Source of the DNA: Panagrolaimus kolymaensis
Lineage: Eukaryota; Nematoda; Chromadorea; Rhabditida; Panagrolaimidae
Assembly: GCA_028622995.1 (NCBI GenBank)
Contig: JAJQJQ010000012.1
Span: 2,480,001 to 2,544,000 of the forward strand
Reading direction: 5' to 3'
DNA length: 64,000 nucleotides
Part shown: positions 11,626 to 25,909 of the stretch, in pieces
Position numbering within the stretch: the stretch's first letter is position 1
Layout: each line of letters opens with the position of its first letter
Translations under genes and position numbers: made by a program
The notes under the pieces: model-generated
What the model was told of the DNA's origin: nothing
Databases searched by the model: none
The model's input: the letters and a program-made list of their open reading frames with translations, nothing else

Positions 11626-14600
11626 AACTTTTTTTGCAACGCGATCCAAAATTTTGGTTGGATCTTCAAAAAATGTAGAAGGAATTTTGAAAACCTTGTT
11701 TTAAACACCGAAATGTTTCTTTAAAATATAAAATATGTTTTAAAAACGTGGAAAAATTCTTTGTTCAAAAGAAAAAAGAGAGTTCTTATTGGAAGTAAAA
11801 AAAGTTGTACCTGAAAAAAAAATGAAAAGGTTAAAAAAAATTTTGTTGGTTGCAAAAATAATTTAAAAATTTCAAACAAAAGAAAATACACGTATGAATA
11901 ATTTTTTAAGCGCGACATTGGGGTTTCAAAAAATGGTTGAATGAATAAAAGGAGTCAAACAAATATGCAGACGATGAATATTATTATCAAGGGCATTGGA
12001 AAGGAGCAAAAAACTTCTGCTGCCTGCTTGCTTTTTTTTCGGCGTTCTAAAAGCTTAAAAGCTAATTTTTTTCATTGAAACTGGTTTTAATGTTGAGCGT
12101 CAAGTAAAAAAAGAAAAAAAGTTTTTGAAGCAAAAAAGCATGCAGAAGAAAAATAAAAAAAATGCTGGAGAAGAAATCACTTCGCTTGAGGCCAAAGTAG
12201 AGGGAAGAAAGCGGATGCATCACAGCGGCGGTGGTGGCATGCATGAAGCATCACAAAAAAAGACTCACCAACAGCAACAAAAAAAGAAGCAGATGGAAGA
12301 GGAAAAAAGAAGGCGAAAGACTCAAATTACGTGATAGTCACGCCTTTCAAATATTTTTTATTTTATTTATTTATTTATATACCAAAAACAAAGCAAAAAA
12401 ACATGTTCGCATTCGTTTTGGAATTTGGCTTTAATCATTCCATTTTTTGATGTAGAAAATAGAAAAAAGAGAAGTTTTGTATTTTTTTTGATTTTAATAA
12501 TGTGAAATGAAAAAAAAATGATGATGACGAGAGAGAAAGAAAGGCGTTTGGAAAAATAGAAAACAAAACTCTTCAGAATTTTAAAACAAGCATTAACAAT
12601 GGCACTTTTTTTGTTCATTGTATTTCATGGTGGTGGCGGTGGAAGTTGACGTGAAGTGTTACGGCTTTTCCCTTTCCCGCCAACGCAGAAAAAAAAGAAG
12701 GATGGCAGACAATGAGATTAGTTTTGGGTTAAACAAGTAATATTTGAAAGACATTGGTAAAAATCAAAAATGATCAAACGTCCAATTTCTCACATTCTTC
12801 CGCGCGTCTCTAAACGTTAATAAAGCTAAAAAAACTTTCTTAAAAGTTAGCAACTTATCCACTCAATTATGTGTTTTCAACTTTGCTTTTGAAATTGAGA
12901 AAAATTGAAGAAGTCAAGAACCCAAAAAGCTATCCTCTCTTCCGTCTTCCTCAAAATATTGCATAAACTAGCCAATCATCCATCACCCGCACAAAAAAAC
13001 GAAAAAATAATACCTTCTTCCTGGTGAAGAAATTGAATCAAACTTATATATATTTATTTAATGAAAAATACCCGTTTACTTTCAATTTTTGCAAACTTAT
13101 AGGATTAAAGGTAAAAGCAACCATTCGCTTTTTTTCTTTCTCATTTTTTTTTCAAACTTTCAAATAATAAAATTGAAATGTGGAAAATATTTGAAAATAT
13201 CGCTTCTTTTAACCTTTCGGGAAAATTCAAAAAATTCTAGGAACCAAAAAGTGTGGAAATTCAAATAAAAATAAATAAATTCAGCAGCGACGAACGAGTC
13301 AGATCAAAATGGAAACAAAGAGCAGAAAAAATAAATGATTCACGGAAAAAAAGTATATTTGGTTGGCCACAAAACAAAAAATATGATGAATGTGTCTTTG
13401 TATGTGTAACAATAAAAATTGGTGGATATTCAATTGTTCCGGAAGAAAAAAATATTTTTTTGGAGTAAAAAAAATAAACGCAGCCTTCACTCTTTTTAAC
13501 TTCGAGGGCTATCGTCTGCTTTTTCCTCGTCCGTCAGTGATTTTTTTTTCCCTCGATCTGCTGCTGTTGCTTCGTCGATTACGTAAGTGCGCAAAACGTG
13601 AGGAAATGGGAAGAAGTAATAAGCAAGGGCGAGAGCGGGAAAAGTGGGTAAATAAGACCCAAGCAATAGCACAAAAAAATCAAAAGTGAATGAGTGGATG
13701 AAAGAGAAAAAAAAATGAATGAGGGAAGGAAGAAGCAGCTTAAAAAAAAGAAGGTATTGAAGCAATCGTCGATTGAATAGTATTGCTCCTGATGAATGAT
13801 GAAGGAGGAAAGGGAGGAGGGATTTTAAAGGTGCGAAATGCGTTCAAATGATCATCCTCATCTGGATCCATCATCACAAGAAAGACCACAGGTGGTGATG
13901 GATTAATTTATGTTTCGTTTTTTTATTTACCACAAAAAAAGACAATGTAAACTAATTTTTTTTTTTGAGTCGGATCAAAGCGGGAGAAAAAAGTAAGCAC
14001 AACAAAGAAAGTCAAAGGTGGTTAAACATGTATTTTTCATTATTGTCGTTTCCTCTATTTTCCTTTTCAATGAGAAAAATATTTTATTGTTGTTAGAAAA
14101 AATGATTCTCCAAAAAGGGAAGAAAATCAACAAACAAATAAATACCAATTTCGTCATTAATCAAACAAAGTATCTTTAAGCCTTTTTTTGCCTGAAGCAA
14201 GCATGAATGAGGAAGAAAAATCTGAGAAGAGGAAAAAAATATTTTGAAAAAGATACTAAATTTTTTTGAAATTTAAGTTATTCAGAATTTTAGTTAATAG
14301 AAGTATCAATATGAAAGCGCACAAATAAGTAAATTTATAGTTTTGATAAGAAAAATAAAGTTATGTAAGAAAATAGCCTTTCATTTGCTAAACCAAATTT
14401 TATCATGAAATGAATGGAAATAACGAAGACCAAAAACAGCTGATTCCAACCTACTCGAGCAAGTTTCAAGAATAAAATATTTTTAGGTGTCTAAATATTC
14501 CGTCATCCAAATTAACAAAAGGAGCATACATAAATTAAACTAAAAAAACAGTCGATTTAAAAAAGCAAGAAAGCAATTCAAATTTCAAGCGCTATTTTAA

Positions 14601-17600
14601 AAGCTTTTTTTCTTTCATAAGACGGCTTCTATTGTCTTTTGTTATATTTTTCTTTTTCTTCTTCCTTATTATGAATCTATTCTTATAACACAATTATGCG
14701 TGAAAAAGCATAAATGTTTTTTTTGTTTGCCGAAACTTCCGGCTTCTCTTTCTCAGACTAACTTACGATGAGACGAGACTTCTCTAAGTTTGACCAAGTC
14801 CCCAAACGACTATACTTTTTTATTATTTATTTTTATTTTTGCAAAACTTCAAAATGGTGGCATATTTTCAGTTATCTCCACAAAAAGCCAACTATTTATT
14901 TTATACACTTTTGTTGTCCTAACTCTTTAAGAATCTTAACACTAAAAAAATATATAAAAATTTTCATTTTTGTATAAAGCTTCAAACTTTTCGGACTCGC
15001 AATAAAAAAAAATACGAGAGCTCAAAAGTTTATATGTAAGCTTCATAAAAATAAACGGAAACGTGAGTGACAGTGGTCGGTGTCCACCAACAACGACGAC
15101 ATGCATAAATAAAGCGGACGGTCATGGATGGTTTTTTACGTTTTTTGGTTTTCAAAAAAAACATGCCAAAACCACACAACACTTTTATGTTTTTTTTGAA
15201 CAAGGGTTTGTCACTTTTATTTTATATTTTTTTGGTTGGACAACTAAAAGCTATTTATGTCTTCGACTCAAAACAGCAAAAGATTTTTTATTTTTCAAGA
15301 GCTTTTTGGGGACAAGCAAAAAAAAGTGAGAGACACTTCAACTCAGCCGTTTTTAACAACGGCAGACCTCTTCCAAAAAAATAAATAATATTAATCCAAA
15401 AAATAGGAATCTTTTTTTAGAAATATCAAAAGTATTTATTTTTCTTTTTCAAAAACTTTCAACAATAGCAAAAGCCGTGAATTGGGAAAAACTTTAAAAA
15501 GTTTTTTTTATGAAGGCGGAAATCTTCAATTTCAATGATTACTTTTTTGCAGAAAAAATTGCTGAATCAAAATGCTTTTGTCCTCAGTCTCCACCGCCAT
15601 TGGTACAGGCGATCTTCGATTCAATTCGATTGGGTTACAGGAAATATGAAGCTTTTTTGCGCGAATAAAAAAAACAACAAAATTTTTTGTGAATTGAAAT
15701 GCTTTCTTCACACGTGATTTTTTTTTAAATACACTTATCAAAAAAAAGAGACAAGAAGAAAATTTTGTAGCAGCTATTCTATTTGATGATTGTTGTTAAA
15801 AAGCTTATTTATTTTTTTGCTCTTTGAAATAAAACGAAAATAAAAATTTTTCTTTTGAAAATTTAAAAAAAATTACAAAAAATGAATAACAAGAGCAAAG
15901 TTTGATGGGGGAAAAATGCAAATAAAATAAGAGTTTTTTTAAAGCTGAATGGATGGTTGAACAATCTTTATGAAGTGAAATTTTAAGATTGATAGTCAAA
16001 GAATAGATTGATTTTTTGGGTTTTAGTTTTAAATAAAACTACAGCATTTTGAATTTAACAGAGATAGAATAATGGACGCTTTAGATTTAATATTACACAT
16101 TAACATTTTCTGACAATTCTGTCAATCCCTCCTTTTTGCAACCTTTACACCTAAAGTTCACTTTTCTATTCGATTACCGTAAACTTTTTGTTACTCTTTT
16201 TGATTAATTTCCAAAAATTCAAAAAAAGCCTAAAGGTCAATTTTCTCGTCTAAAAAGAACAAAAAAAGATCAGTTAAAAAATTTATGATTTATCCTAAAA
16301 TAAATTCGGAAGAATAAAAGATGAAAACAATAAAAGAGGGATGCGACATCCATTCCTCTAAAACATTAATACTCAGATAGTTTTTTATTTTTTTATTTTT
16401 CAAATGTTATCCGCTTGAGCGGCCAGATGTCGTCGATATAAACAGATGAAAACAAAGCAAAAAAATTGAAGCGCATTCGGGTGTAGCAACAACAGCAACA
16501 GGCAGGATTAATCAAAAAAGTATAAAAAAAGAGCAACGCGTGGTGTTCAACAAGCTCAAAAACAGTGATGTTTGCGGCACTCGAGTTTTTTTTTCTAGGA
16601 TGGATATTCTGCAATCCTTCTGCAACAATCCTCTCTTCGTCTATCCTAAGGATAAATTACTTTACATTGCAGAGCAAAAAAAACGCGCATTCCGGTTTTT
16701 TTATAATCCATGGATTGAGTACAACAGCGTGCGATGGATGAGACCACAAAAAATATTGAGATTTAAAAAACATACATAGTTAGATAGTTAGTTAAGGGGA
16801 TAATAGGCGATTCGCCAGCCATAGTCGTCAGTATAAAAAAAATAGATGGGTACACTTAATTTTAGCGTGATTTATTTTTAAAGCAAAAAAAAAGAAGATA
16901 ATTTGTTTGTTACAAATTTGTAAAGCAAGCAAGTTTTAAAAAGAGTGAGCAGAACTAAGAAAAATGGAGCGAAATTTTTTCCCCTAAGATTCAAATTTCA
17001 GGAGTTATTCATAAATATTATACCTATCAAAACTATATAGGCTTATTAGAAACAAAACAAAACAATTTTGTTGTAGAGAAAAAAACTTTCCTGTACCAGG
17101 TATCGATGAAATGAGTTTGAGACCAGAAACTAATTCTGTTACAACTGATTTGCATAAACCATTCATACATTAATTTAAAGAAATCAAACATTCTGTCCAT
17201 ATATATATATACTTATGCATGATAAACAATAACACAATTTCATTGAAGTGAGGGAGGAAGGAAATCAGAAAATAATCCACCGCCATTTCATGAAAATTAA
17301 GCCTATCAGCAAAGTTCACATGAAAAAAACAAAAGCAACAGCAATGAAGGAGACATGATAAACTTTTTTTAATCCTAAGTAACTTTCGTCATAAAATAAT
17401 TTTACTTCTAAAATAAAAACTTAAAACACAAACACGAATCAAGAAACCAAGCGATATGCAACATTAAAATCTATCCTGTTTTTTCTTCTTTTCTTTTAAT
17501 GCCTTAATTATGATCCTATTTATATTTTTGTATAAAATTTCAGGTCAATCAAATCTTTTCCTCCCACTTCGAAAGAAGGCAGGCCATAATCAAATTTCTT

Positions 17601-20600
17601 CAAGGTCGATTATCTTCTTCTCTTATTTTTTTTTGCTTGCGTGAATACGTGAATGGCAGCGAGCGGGTGGAAGACGAGAACCATCAGACAACGCTTATCA
17701 ATTTTTCAAAGTCTTCAAAGAATTGTGTGATCTTTCATTTGCAAAGAGATATGATTGTTGTTTACAGGGTTGTTGTGAAAATATTTTTCTTTTAAAAATT
17801 TTTTTAAGAGAAACATTCTTTCTCATCGTAGGTGCAAACATAAAGGCGAAAAAGATACAAAGAATTTTTATGCATAGTTTTTTGACGTAAATTTTTATGA
17901 GTCTCCCCTTTTTTACAGAAGAGGAAGATAAACTGCTTATCAACGGAAGCGATCATTAAAAATTAAAGTTTTTTTTATATGGGAAGAGTTTAAAGAAACA
18001 AGTACATGATGATGGTCATTCATTCTTGGATTCTATTGAACACGAGAAAGAAGAGGAGGAGGAATAGTTTAAAAATTGGAGGTTAGATAAATTTTTTAAA
18101 TAAAGGTGTTGGCAGGAGATTTTTAATAAAGAAGTTTAAGAAGCGCATAGTAACGAATCATAACTGTCTAATGATTTAAAGGTAGCAAGAAAAAATAAAG
18201 AGAATTTTTGTGTTATGATGCCCTTGGAAGCCAATGTAAGTAAGCCATAGCCTAGACACATATGGTAAAAGTCATTTTTAAATTTCCGTTTCCTTAAACT
18301 AAAATTTTTTGGAGAAAACAAGACATACATATAATTTCAATAACAAAAATTCCAATAAAATAAACAAAAAATCAACAGACAATCATCAACTTTTATACCA
18401 TCTCTTTCTCGCTGCATCTATTAACCCCAGTTAAAAAATTGTTTTTTATGGAAAAATTATAAAAATCTAAACGATTTTTAATCTATTAAAAAAAGTATGT
18501 ATATAAGTTGTTACTTTTTATATTCACAAAATAAATTGATGCGTAAAAAACATAATAATTTTTGGTGGTTTATAAACCAAAAACAAAATAAAAAAACGTT
18601 TCTCTTCCGGAAGCGTTGCGTCGCATTTTTTGGAAGCTTCAAAAATGGTCATTAAAAGATTTTGTTTTCATCTCTTCAATTCTAAAAAAACAAAACTTTT
18701 TGAAGCTGCCAGTTTGACAGAGTAAATAAAAATTTAAGAATGTAGTGACAAAGTTTTTAGAAAACCCAATTAAATTTTTCTTCAATAAAAAATCAAGTTA
18801 GTTTACTGTCAAAAAGTTAAAAGTTAATAAAAGACAAGCAGGTGTTTAACTAAAAATTGGGTTTTAACATTTTTTAAATTAAATAAAAATTTATTTTATT
18901 TCTCTAACTAGCAGCTGGTAAAAAAGTTGCTATGACGCAGACAAACTTTTTTTTATTTTTATAATAAAACTGAATTTCTTAAAAGCAGCATTGGTAATTG
19001 AGACCAACCAAAAATGTTGTTGAATGGAAAAACTTTTTTTGGATAATCTGGAAATTGTTGTTGCACCTTTTTTTATGGAAAAGAAATGTTTCACAAGTGT
19101 TTTTTGTTTTACGTAAAAAAGCCTTTGGGAAAGTTTTTGAATGAATGAAAAGTAACATTTTTTATAAACTTTTTTTTTCGTTGCTTGCAAAGACTGCAAA
19201 AAAAAAAATGAAGTAGGAAAAAAGGAAATAATTGTCGCTGTTTTAGAAAGCTTTAAAAATAGAAATAAAAAGTGGGAACTTTCAAAGGTTGATGAATATT
19301 GAAAGAAAGAACAGTCTAAAATAATTACTTCATAAACTTTATCATAAAATTGTAAGGTGAAAAATCAAATAGTTTGAATACTAAATTTTACCAAAACATT
19401 CCCAATATTTTGAAGGTCCAAGATCACTGATTAGAGCCAGACAAAAAAAACTTAAAGACTAAATCATTACAAAATTAAAACCTGCAATTTAATTGAATCT
19501 TTTAGTGGTAATTAAACGTTTCACATTTTTCAAAAAACTATTAACTGAAGCTCAAATTTTCTCAATTAAAATTTCACATAATTCATTAAACAAAAAAAAC
19601 GTCTGAAAGATATTTATAAAAAATAACATAATTTCCCTAATGGCGATGATATTTTTTTAATACATAGAAAAAAACTTATGAAACGATAAAATTATTTTTC
19701 AAAGGGTCTTCAAAGATGAAAAAGAAAGGGAAATCACGGAAATAAAAAAAAAGTTTATACTTTTTTTATGTTTTTATTTCTTTTAATTGCAAAAAAGGCG
19801 TCAAAAAGGAAAGAACAATCACCTGTATTTTCTACTTACTTTTTTATTTGAGGTTCATAGTGTCAAAGACTAAGAAAACATTAGAAAGAAAAAAACTTTT
19901 TTTTTTTAATTCTTGGCCAATATATGTAAACGAAAAACTTGTTTTTTAACTAATAAATACATATTTCCGACATCAACATCGACATCGATCAAGAAAGACG
20001 GAAACTGAATTTATTACTTTTTCCTTTTATGGTTGATGATGATAGGAAAAAGTAAAGAATGCTTTTGGCAAAAAAGAAATACAAAGCAATAAAAAAAACT
20101 TTTGTAAAAAAAAGTGAAAGAAGATTAAAACAAGTTTAATTGTGATGAATGGTTTATGGTTTTGAAAAAGAGAAGGGTAGTTTACAAAAGAAACATATGC
20201 AGCACATATGTATGTGGATCAACAACATCATCATCTGGTAAGTGGTTTAAAAATTTTATGGCGGAAGTTTTTAACAAGCTTTTTAAACAAAAAGAAAAAA
20301 GTAAACGCAGGAAGACATTCCAAAAAAATAAAATCTAAACTAAATTTCACAAGTTTTTTGATGATACACATCATCGCTATTGTTTATGATAGCTACAGTA
20401 AGTCTAAGCTTGTCCTTTAACAAAAGCGTTCAATGTTTTTAATTTTATGAAGTAAAATTTAAAAGCCGTTTAAATATTTTTTAACTTTAGCCTTTAGTCA
20501 CGAAATTCCCCAAATGATGCCAATCAAAAAACATATTTTTTTATTCACACGTAAAGCTTTTTAAAAGGCAGACGACCACATATTGCGCCAAAAAAAAGTT

Positions 20601-23600
20601 TATACTCTCTCCGCAAAACGTCATATTTAGAAAAAGTGAATAAACCAAAACTTAAAAGAAAAAGAAAAATAAAAGAATTTGTAATGTTTATAATAAAGAA
20701 AAAAAGAAAAAAAACATTTCAATGTATGAGAATGGAGAAGGCCCAAATAAGCGAATGAACTCGGCCAACAACCTTGATTTCAACATTTTGTTATTATTCT
20801 TTATTAGACAAAAACATCCCTCGCCATAACAAAAAAAACACTCTAGCAAAAAAACAAATCATCTTTTGGTTTACAAGGAAAAAAACATTTCGAAAAAATA
20901 ATAATATAAATTTTATTTAATCAGGTGATATTCGTTTGAGTGGTTTTTTATTAGAAAGGAGAAATGTCAAAGAGCGGAAAAATTAATTAAAAATCTTTTT
21001 GAGTCATCCACTTAGGTAGAAACTTGTTGGATGAAAAAGGTGCGTTTAGGCCCTCCGGAAATAAATAAATTGGTAATGATCGAAAGCAGCTTCTTTTTGC
21101 TTTCACAAAGCAAAGAAAAACGTACAAACGTGAACCTCATTTTGAGGAAGGTGGCTGCGCAAAAACCATCATTTTTTTCCACGGTTGATCGCAGCGAGGA
21201 AGCAAACAGTAGCACATTTTTTTTGCTTCCTCGTTTTTTATTTCTTCGTTAAACCGTTGATTCAACAAAGAAAAAAATGGCTTAATTCAATGTCAATGTC
21301 ATTTTTGTCGTTTGTACAAATGTCGCGAATTATATATATTCTCTTTGATGATGAACAACAACATCATCAATACTGCCTTAAGGAAGGAAAAGTGAGGGGA
21401 AAAAAGGTCGATTGAATAAAATGTATGGGGAAGAGGATTGTCAATTCACGAACGACGACGATCAAAGAAATAAATAAATAATAAAAAACAAAGTACATTT
21501 AAATGCAATGCAGACCATTGCATTCCCGACAATACATTTGACCAAAAAAGGCAAGAAAAAAAGAAGTAAAAAATAGGGAAGAAGTATTTTTTGGTCGGTC
21601 ATTAAAAAATGTGTAAGCCTAAGTTTTGCGACGTTGGAAAAAAACATAAAAAAAATGAGGGTTTTTGATAAAGGCTCGATGCAAAAATATATAATATTTA
21701 AGTATAAAAGTAAATTAAAGCACATAAAGAATTTTCAGGAATATTTATTTTTATGCAAAGAAAAAATATAAAGCTTCTTTTTAAAGTAAAATCATGGATT
21801 TTTTGTTTGTTTTTTGAAAAAGTATAGAGTAAATATAATAACATCACTTTTTTGGCAACCCACTTTTAAGTCGTCGTAAAAAAGATTGATAAGTATACAT
21901 TTAAGCTGCTGTCTTTTCAAAATTTTATTATTGAGGGCATCTGAAGTGATAAATCAAAATTTAACAACATGAAAGCTTTAAATTTAAGTATTGGCTTGAA
22001 CGCAATAATTTCCTTAGGTCTCACTTTTTATTTCCTTGCGTTTTTCAAAACAACTTTAAATGTAAAAAAAAGTGATTTTTTTCCAACCAAAAAAGTCAAT
22101 TTTTATTTGATCCAAAAATGAGAAAAGAAAAATAATCCTTATTTACGTGAAAAATTGTGCATAAATAAAAGGATGAGAGAGAAAAAAGATGAAAACAACA
22201 TCAGGACATTATGAACTTTGTGAAGTCAGATTTAAAAAAAAGCGTTCAAACAACCATCATCTATCAGTCTACCAAATATGAACTTTTTTCTTTTGGTAAA
22301 TTTTTTGATCGGTTAAAAGATTATTTTGTTTTTCATCGCAGAAAAAAAGACGTTAATGAAAACAATAAATAATATAGCAACAAACATAAAAAAAATAACA
22401 GATTTTTTGTTCATGTGCAAAAAAAAAGGAAAGGAAAACACACAGATATTAGTTGGTTGACCTTTTTTTTATTTTTATCAAATGTTGTTGCAGCTGAGAC
22501 ATTTCGGTGGTATTTTTCTTATTTTATTTTTTTTCAAAAAAAGGTTTTTTGCATGTAAAAAAAGAATGAAAATTTTTGGGAGTTGTCTTTTTCAAAATTT
22601 GACAGGTGAAAAAATAAAGTTTTTTTTCTTTCGAATTTGTACCCATTTTTTTAAAGCATTTTTCTTTGATGTCGTCTTAAAATAAATATAAAAAAATAAA
22701 TGGCCTTGACAGAATCACCATGAAACAAAAAAGTAATTGAAAAATAATCGGTACATTTTACTAATGTAAAACTCAATTTCGATTTGAAATTTTTTAAGTA
22801 TGTGTTTGTCTTTCAATGCCACAAAAAATCTAATAAAATCTAAAGTTAATTTCCTCACTGATTAAAAAAGGCAAAAAATTGTTATCCTAAAAAATCCACA
22901 TCAGAAGAATCTCTACCGTAATCAATCTTTTTTTTAATTTCTTCAAATTTCCTCCTTTCAAACAAATAAAACTTCCGTTAAAAAATGATTTTAGAGGTTA
23001 AAATCAAAAGAAAAAAATTTATATAGAAGTGATTTATTTTGTTTCTTATTTATAAATAAAAATGAGGATATGTTTAAACTAGTGAGGATTTATCGTCGAA
23101 GATATTGTTTTGTGAGGATAAAGGAAGGGAAAATGCCCGAAGCATTCATTGACATAGACGACAATCTTTCAACACATAAATGAATGATGAAGATCAACGA
23201 CCCTTGACTTTTCTTTTTTTCAAAAAAAATGAAAATGACAAGCTTTTTTCCATCTTGTTTTTCCGTGTGCCACTTTTTAAAGCAATCGAAGAAAAAGAAA
23301 AGGAAAAGAAAAAAGGCTGAAAGGATCATTTTGCTTTCTTGTCTTATTTATTTTTCAAGTTTAAAAATCAACTTGAAAAAAAGAGGAAGGAAGAAAGAAT
23401 TCAAAAATTCAAACGACTTTGTAGAAATAAAAAATCTTTAACATCGTCATTGCACTTTTCAAGGATCGGGAAAAGATCGACCTTTTTATTATGACAGAGA
23501 AAGTAAGTGGAGTCAATTTCACTTATTATTTATCCTTTGTTTTGTTGTTTTCCTGCAAAAATATTTTTTTGTTAACTAAACAACAAAAAATCAAAGACTC

Positions 23601-24834
23601 AATTTCAAGCAGCAATCGAGGCTCATTGAAAACACAAAACTTAAAAAACTTTTTAGCAAAAAAAATTTAAAACGTGTAAATTGCAAAAATTTTGATGCTC
23701 AAGTATTTTCTGTGTAATAATTGTGTTCAAGATAATTTCCGCTGTAATATGTAATAGATATGTACATATTCACACTTGACTCCTGATCTTTGGAAGAAAT
23801 TTTCTTATATCCAATGCTTTTTACAAAATTATGAACATTAGTTGCTTGACAAAAAAACTATGAGTAAAGCTTGTTTGATTTTTGTGACATGGTAAAAAAA
23901 ATGTTACACATTGAAACTTTTTTACAACACTAATGAAAAAAAGGGTCAAAGTTTGTTAAACAAATTTTAAAATAAATTCAATCAACCACAAATATATGGG
24001 ATTTAATGAGTCATGGAGAGATAGAAAAAAATGAATCAACCAGAAATAAACTTTATTTAACTACACACAAATAATTACATTTTTTTATTGTCATCAAAAA
24101 ATCATAAATGAGAGCTTGAATCAATGCAATGATTTTTTTACTTCTGAAAAAAGGAAGAGAATAATGGGACAGATACAAGTGAAAACAAGCGATGATTATG
24201 ACCTTGGAAAAAGCAGCAATCAAATTTGTTACTTTTTTAACCCTAAAAAGTTGCCACCATTTAGTATGTACGTGACTGTTTAGATCTTTTTTAACAAAAG
24301 ATATAGTAATTATATGTACTTTTTGATCTTTCGAAAGCAAAAAAATAATCTGACACAGAAGTTTATAAACAACTTTGTTGTCACAACCTCGGTAGATTAA
24401 ATTTATCCTCATTCATCGATTAATCATTCGGATTTAGGTATTTTGATTCTATCGAATGTCGCTTTTTTAAACCCGCCCAATAAAATAGTTTTTCAATCAA
24501 ATCAAAAAATTGTGATTGTTAGTTAGTTAGTTGAGCCGCTTGGCTCAATCCATTCTCAAATCAACCACAATTTTGATCATTTTTTTTGTTGTTTTTCTAT
24601 TTTGCTTTAAGCTTTTTGTTTAAAGTTTTTGTTTTTGTTGCGAACTATTTTTAGAGAAGATATTCGATAGTGAAAAGTCTAAAAACTGAAATTTAATAAC
24701 TTGTTTATTTTTTTTGTATGAAATCTAAAAGACTATTGTAAGAGATTTAGTTGTGCTAATTATCCGCGTAAATATGTTATTTTTTTAATATTTTGTGATC
24801 GTTTGGTTTTTGATGTGCCTCTTAAAAATACTTA
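11626..24834. other. 13 kb gene desert
   Basis: No gene is supported across this stretch. Open frames are short, low-complexity (Lys/Asn or Phe/Leu runs) and mirrored on both strands. Long A or T runs are dense. I looked for spliced coding exons, tRNA-like TTCGA arms, snRNA and 5S-like blocks and transposase-like frames and saw none. Less AT-biased patches lie near 12620-12680, 13500-13620 and 15060-15120. It may hold distal regulatory sequence or untranslated exons of flanking genes. Confidence 0.6.
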
Positions 24835-24846
24835 TTTGTTTTTCAG
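24835..24846 (+). promoter_or_regulatory. Splice acceptor 14 nt upstream of start codon
   Basis: A pyrimidine-rich acceptor ending TTTTTCAG lies 14 nt before the ATG at 24861. It is either the end of a 5' UTR intron or a trans-splice site for a spliced leader; the sequence alone cannot decide. Confidence 0.45.
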
Positions 24847-24860
24847 TATTTTGAATAACC

Positions 24861-25414
24861 ATGAAATCACTTTTTGCTTTATTTTTCCTTGCCATCATTG
24901 TAGTTGCTTATGGCTGCAACATCATTGTTCATGTTGAATCTCAAACTAACAAGAAATTCAAAGCTCAAGTTACTGCACCCAATCATCAAAAAAGTTCTAA
25001 GTAATTTTTTTATCTTCGCAACGAAAGATCATACTTGTCGCCATTAAATTTTTACTAAGATACCTTTCCATCCATAATTTTCTGCTATTCTTTTCACTAA
25101 AAAATATAAACTTTTTTAGTTGGTCATTTTCCAAGAAAGGCGATCGTGAAACATTCCAACAAAAAGCAAGCGAATGTGGAATTGGAAGCTGGCATGTAAT
25201 TACCACCGATGATTCAGGCAAACAAGTTGCTGATGTTAGTGTTAGTCTTAATGGCATTGGCCGAGTTGATTATGATGTTGGAGATGATCTTAAACCCGTT
25301 CAAAGTTATCGTCAAGGTGCCATTTGCAATGGTCAATGTGCTCCACTTGGACAAACACCCAAACCTGCATCCCGACCATCATCACCTGTTGCTACACCCA
25401 CTCCAAAAGCATAG
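24861..25414 (+). CDS. Small secreted four-Cys protein, family not recognised
   Basis: Two exons, 24861-25000 and 25120-25414, encode 144 residues. The first 18 or so form a clear signal peptide (MKSLFALFFLAIIVVAYG), so the product should be secreted. The mature part has four Cys, one just after the signal, one in ECGIGSW and two in ICNGQCAPL, which could make two disulfides. A central beta-rich stretch contains DDSGKQVADVSVSLNG and RVDYDVGDDL. The C-terminal 25 residues are Pro/Thr/Ser-rich and probably disordered. I recall similar small secreted proteins in nematodes but cannot name a family or function. It is followed at about 0.5 kb by the Dispatched-like gene on the same strand. AATAAA near 25559 could serve as the poly(A) signal. 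Confidence 0.75.
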
Positions 25415-25909
25415 AAATATTTTTTTATATGATGGTATAAATATAAGAGTTTTTTAAAGATCTTACTTGCCTTAAATTTTAAATTTTGTTTAATTTAAAT
25501 TTAACAGAATTAAATCTTTTGTATTTAATTTTTTGCTAAATCTTTTCTTCATTTTTTCAATAAACTCGCTATTAAGAAGACTTTACTAAAAACTCACATT
25601 TCGCATTTAACATTTTTTCGTAATATTTGAGCCAGCATTAAATGATTATAGTATAAATAATTTGTCATCCATCGTCTTTGATATTAACGAAACGATTTTG
25701 TAAAATAAACACATCTTTGAATAGAAAAGAAAAAAAAGGCGGCAATAAAATTTTTAAGAAAATGAAAAGCCTAATACAAATAACGTTCTATTCAAAGCTT
25801 CTATGACGCAAACATCATCTTTTGGAATCAAACACTTTTCAAACGCTTTTCACTTTTTTGAGTTCCACAAACAACAAAAAAACTGTCTGTGTATGATACG
25901 ATTTTTTAC
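25415..25909. other. Intergenic region upstream of Dispatched-like gene
   Basis: About 0.5 kb holding the 3' UTR of the secreted gene and the promoter of the next gene. No further coding signal is seen. Confidence 0.6.

Noticed and set aside
12125..12334. Plus-strand Lys/Gln/Glu-rich frame near 12.2 kb
   Set aside because: Low complexity from A-rich DNA, overlapped by a Phe-rich frame on the other strand, with no splice partner and no family.
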